From Marinobacterium lutimaris (GTDB lineage: Bacteria; Pseudomonadota; Gammaproteobacteria; Pseudomonadales; Balneatricaceae), in NCBI RefSeq assembly GCF_900108065.1, contig NZ_FNVQ01000001.1, forward strand, positions 496,001-560,000: a stretch of 64,000 nucleotides of DNA. The letters are read 5' to 3'. The first letter of the stretch is position 1; every line of letters starts with the position of its first letter. The notes under the pieces are model-generated. The model ran no database searches. It was not told where the DNA came from and saw only the letters and a list, made by a program, of their open reading frames with translations. Below are positions 62,806 to 64,000 of the stretch, one piece after another. A program made the translations under genes and the position numbers.

Positions 62806-64000
62806 ATGAACCAGCGCTATGACGTGGTAATTGTTGGCGGCGGCATGGTGGGCGCTACCATTGCCTGTGCACTTGCCGACTCTGATCTCTCCATCGCGGT
62901 AATTGAGCAGCAGCATCCGCCCGCTTTTTCGCCGGAGCAGCCGCACGATCTTCGCGTTTCTGCATTAAGCCTGGCGTCGGAACGCATTCTTCGTCATGTC
63001 GGTGCCTGGCAGGGGATAGAGTCGCGCAGGCTGTGCCCCTATCGGCGTATGCGGGTCTGGGAGGCCAGCGACAAGCGTGGCGCTACCGAGTTTGATGCCG
63101 CTCGTATCGGCCATCCTTACCTGGGTAATATCGTCGAGAACCGGGTTATCCAGCTGGCGCTGCTGGATCGGGTGCGAGAGATCAAAAATGTCGATCTGAT
63201 CTGTCCTGCGCGCATCACCAGCATCGATTATTCACCCGGCGCTTCCATCGTGCAGCTGGAAAACGGGCAGGAGATCGTCGGCCGCCTGTTGATAGCAGCG
63301 GATGGTGGTCGCTCCCGCGTGCGCGATGCGGTGGGAATCGGCACCCATAAATGGGATTACGATCAGTATGCGCTCGTGGCCTCGGTGAAAACCGGTTACG
63401 AGCAGCAGGATATTACCTGGCAGCAGTTTACCCCGACGGGGCCCCTGGCGTTTCTGCCGTTAAGCGGCTCCTGCGCCTCCCTGGTCTGGTACAACACGCC
63501 CAATGAGGTTCGCCGTCTGATGGAGCTGCCGGAGGCCCGCTTTATGGCGGAGCTGCGTGAAACCTTCCCGAGCCGTCTTGGGCCGATCCCGGAACTGCTG
63601 GAGCGCGGCTTTTTCCCGCTGCAGCGTCAGCATGCGCAGCGCTATGTGGCCGAAGGTGTTGCCCTGGCGGGAGATGCCGCGCACATGATTCATCCGCTGG
63701 CTGGTCAAGGCGTCAATATCGGTCTGCTGGATGCCGCGGTACTGGCGGAAGAGCTGCTCAAGGCTGTTGCCGCCGGTGAGCCGGTGGAGTCGCTGCTGGT
63801 GCTGGAGCGCTACGAGGAGAGGCGCCGTCGGCATAATCTGATGATGATGCAGACCATGGACGCGTTCTACCGCATGTTCAGTAACCAGGTCGGTCCGCTG
63901 AAGCTGGTGCGCAATCTGGGGCTTGGGTTGGCTGGCAGGCTGCCATTTGCCAAGGATCGGGTGATGCGTTTTGCCATGGGGCTCGAGGGCGATCTGCCAG
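62806..64000 (+). CDS. UbiF-like ubiquinone biosynthesis hydroxylase, 3' cut by window
   Basis: The frame from the ATG at 62806 (ggaaatttcagg in front) is open to the window end (398 codons). The FAD motif VVIVGGGMVGATIACAL is near the start, then the DG motif AADGGRSRVRDAVG, then GDAAHMIHPLAGQGVNIGLLD near residue 288. Pieces such as TWQQFTPTGPLAFLPL and the MDAFYRMFSN segment look closest to E. coli UbiF, but UbiH and UbiI are relatives. It would act on C6 of the quinone ring. Only a few residues are missing at the C-terminus by comparison to the family. Confidence 0.9.
   Translation, partial: MNQRYDVVIVGGGMVGATIACALADSDLSIAVIEQQHPPAFSPEQPHDLRVSALSLASERILRHVGAWQGIESRRLCPYRRMRVWEASDKRGATEFDAARIGHPYLGNIVENRVIQLALLDRVREIKNVDLICPARITSIDYSPGASIVQLENGQEIVGRLLIAADGGRSRVRDAVGIGTHKWDYDQYALVASVKTGYEQQDITWQQFTPTGPLAFLPLSGSCASLVWYNTPNEVRRLMELPEARFMAELRETFPSRLGPIPELLERGFFPLQRQHAQRYVAEGVALAGDAAHMIHPLAGQGVNIGLLDAAVLAEELLKAVAAGEPVESLLVLERYEERRRRHNLMMMQTMDAFYRMFSNQVGPLKLVRNLGLGLAGRLPFAKDRVMRFAMGLEGDLP

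Overview
The window looks like chromosomal DNA of a Gram-negative gammaproteobacterium of the Oceanospirillales/Pseudomonadales type, possibly a marine Oceanospirillaceae member such as Marinobacterium. This is inferred from gene order and protein likeness, not from a database search. The order fimV-truA-trpF-accD-folC-SPOR-cvpA-purF-metZ is the Pseudomonas-type arrangement. AcnB, a ~530-residue isocitrate lyase, MiaE, LolA, LpxH, Bpt plus Aat, and a UbiF-like hydroxylase all fit. Most of the window is core genome. I see no phage, transposase, integrase or CRISPR array.

Layout. 1-9929: end of fimV, then truA, trpF, accD, folC, a SPOR/DedD protein, cvpA, purF and metZ. 9926-14338: thpR (reverse), dusC, and the AmmeMemoRadiSam trio (radical SAM enzyme reverse; Memo-like and AMMECR1-like forward) separated by a 269-bp structured inverted-repeat element. 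14529-19080: a Kua/CarF-type lipid desaturase, a small heat-shock protein with an apparent sigma-32 promoter and ROSE-type RNA thermometer, a DUF2185 protein and acnB. 19379-23287: a six-gene, terminator-bounded operon of poorly described signalling proteins (helical protein, pseudo-receiver, degenerate Roadblock-like protein, true Roadblock/LC7 protein, Aer-type PAS protein, signal-less PhnD-like binding protein). This is the best candidate for an undescribed system.

23373-33872: miaE, lpxH, ppiB, glnS, a lipoprotein, cysS, four tRNA genes (Arg, His, Leu, His), then tig-clpP-clpX. 33938-40008: an EAL/HDOD protein, a YlqF-type GTPase with a small basic partner, a CDGSH protein, a HAD-IIA phosphatase, a DUF2892 protein, a Crp/Fnr regulator and two small orphan genes in a loosely packed region. 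40299-49860: aceA with a palindrome-rich upstream region, roxA (ycfD), trmJ, purB, hflD, mnmA, nudJ, moaE and rluE.

50119-55012: cspD, clpS, clpA, infA, bpt and aat, which places ClpS, ClpA and both aminoacyl-protein transferases of the bacterial N-degron pathway within 5 kb. 55058-64000: trxB, ftsK, lolA, rarA, crcB, serS and the start of a ubiF-like gene cut by the window end. Several gene pairs show stop/start overlaps (ylqF-36190, lolA-rarA-crcB, mnmA-hflD, roxA partner, amrB-amrA), and three convergent pairs overlap at their 3' ends.
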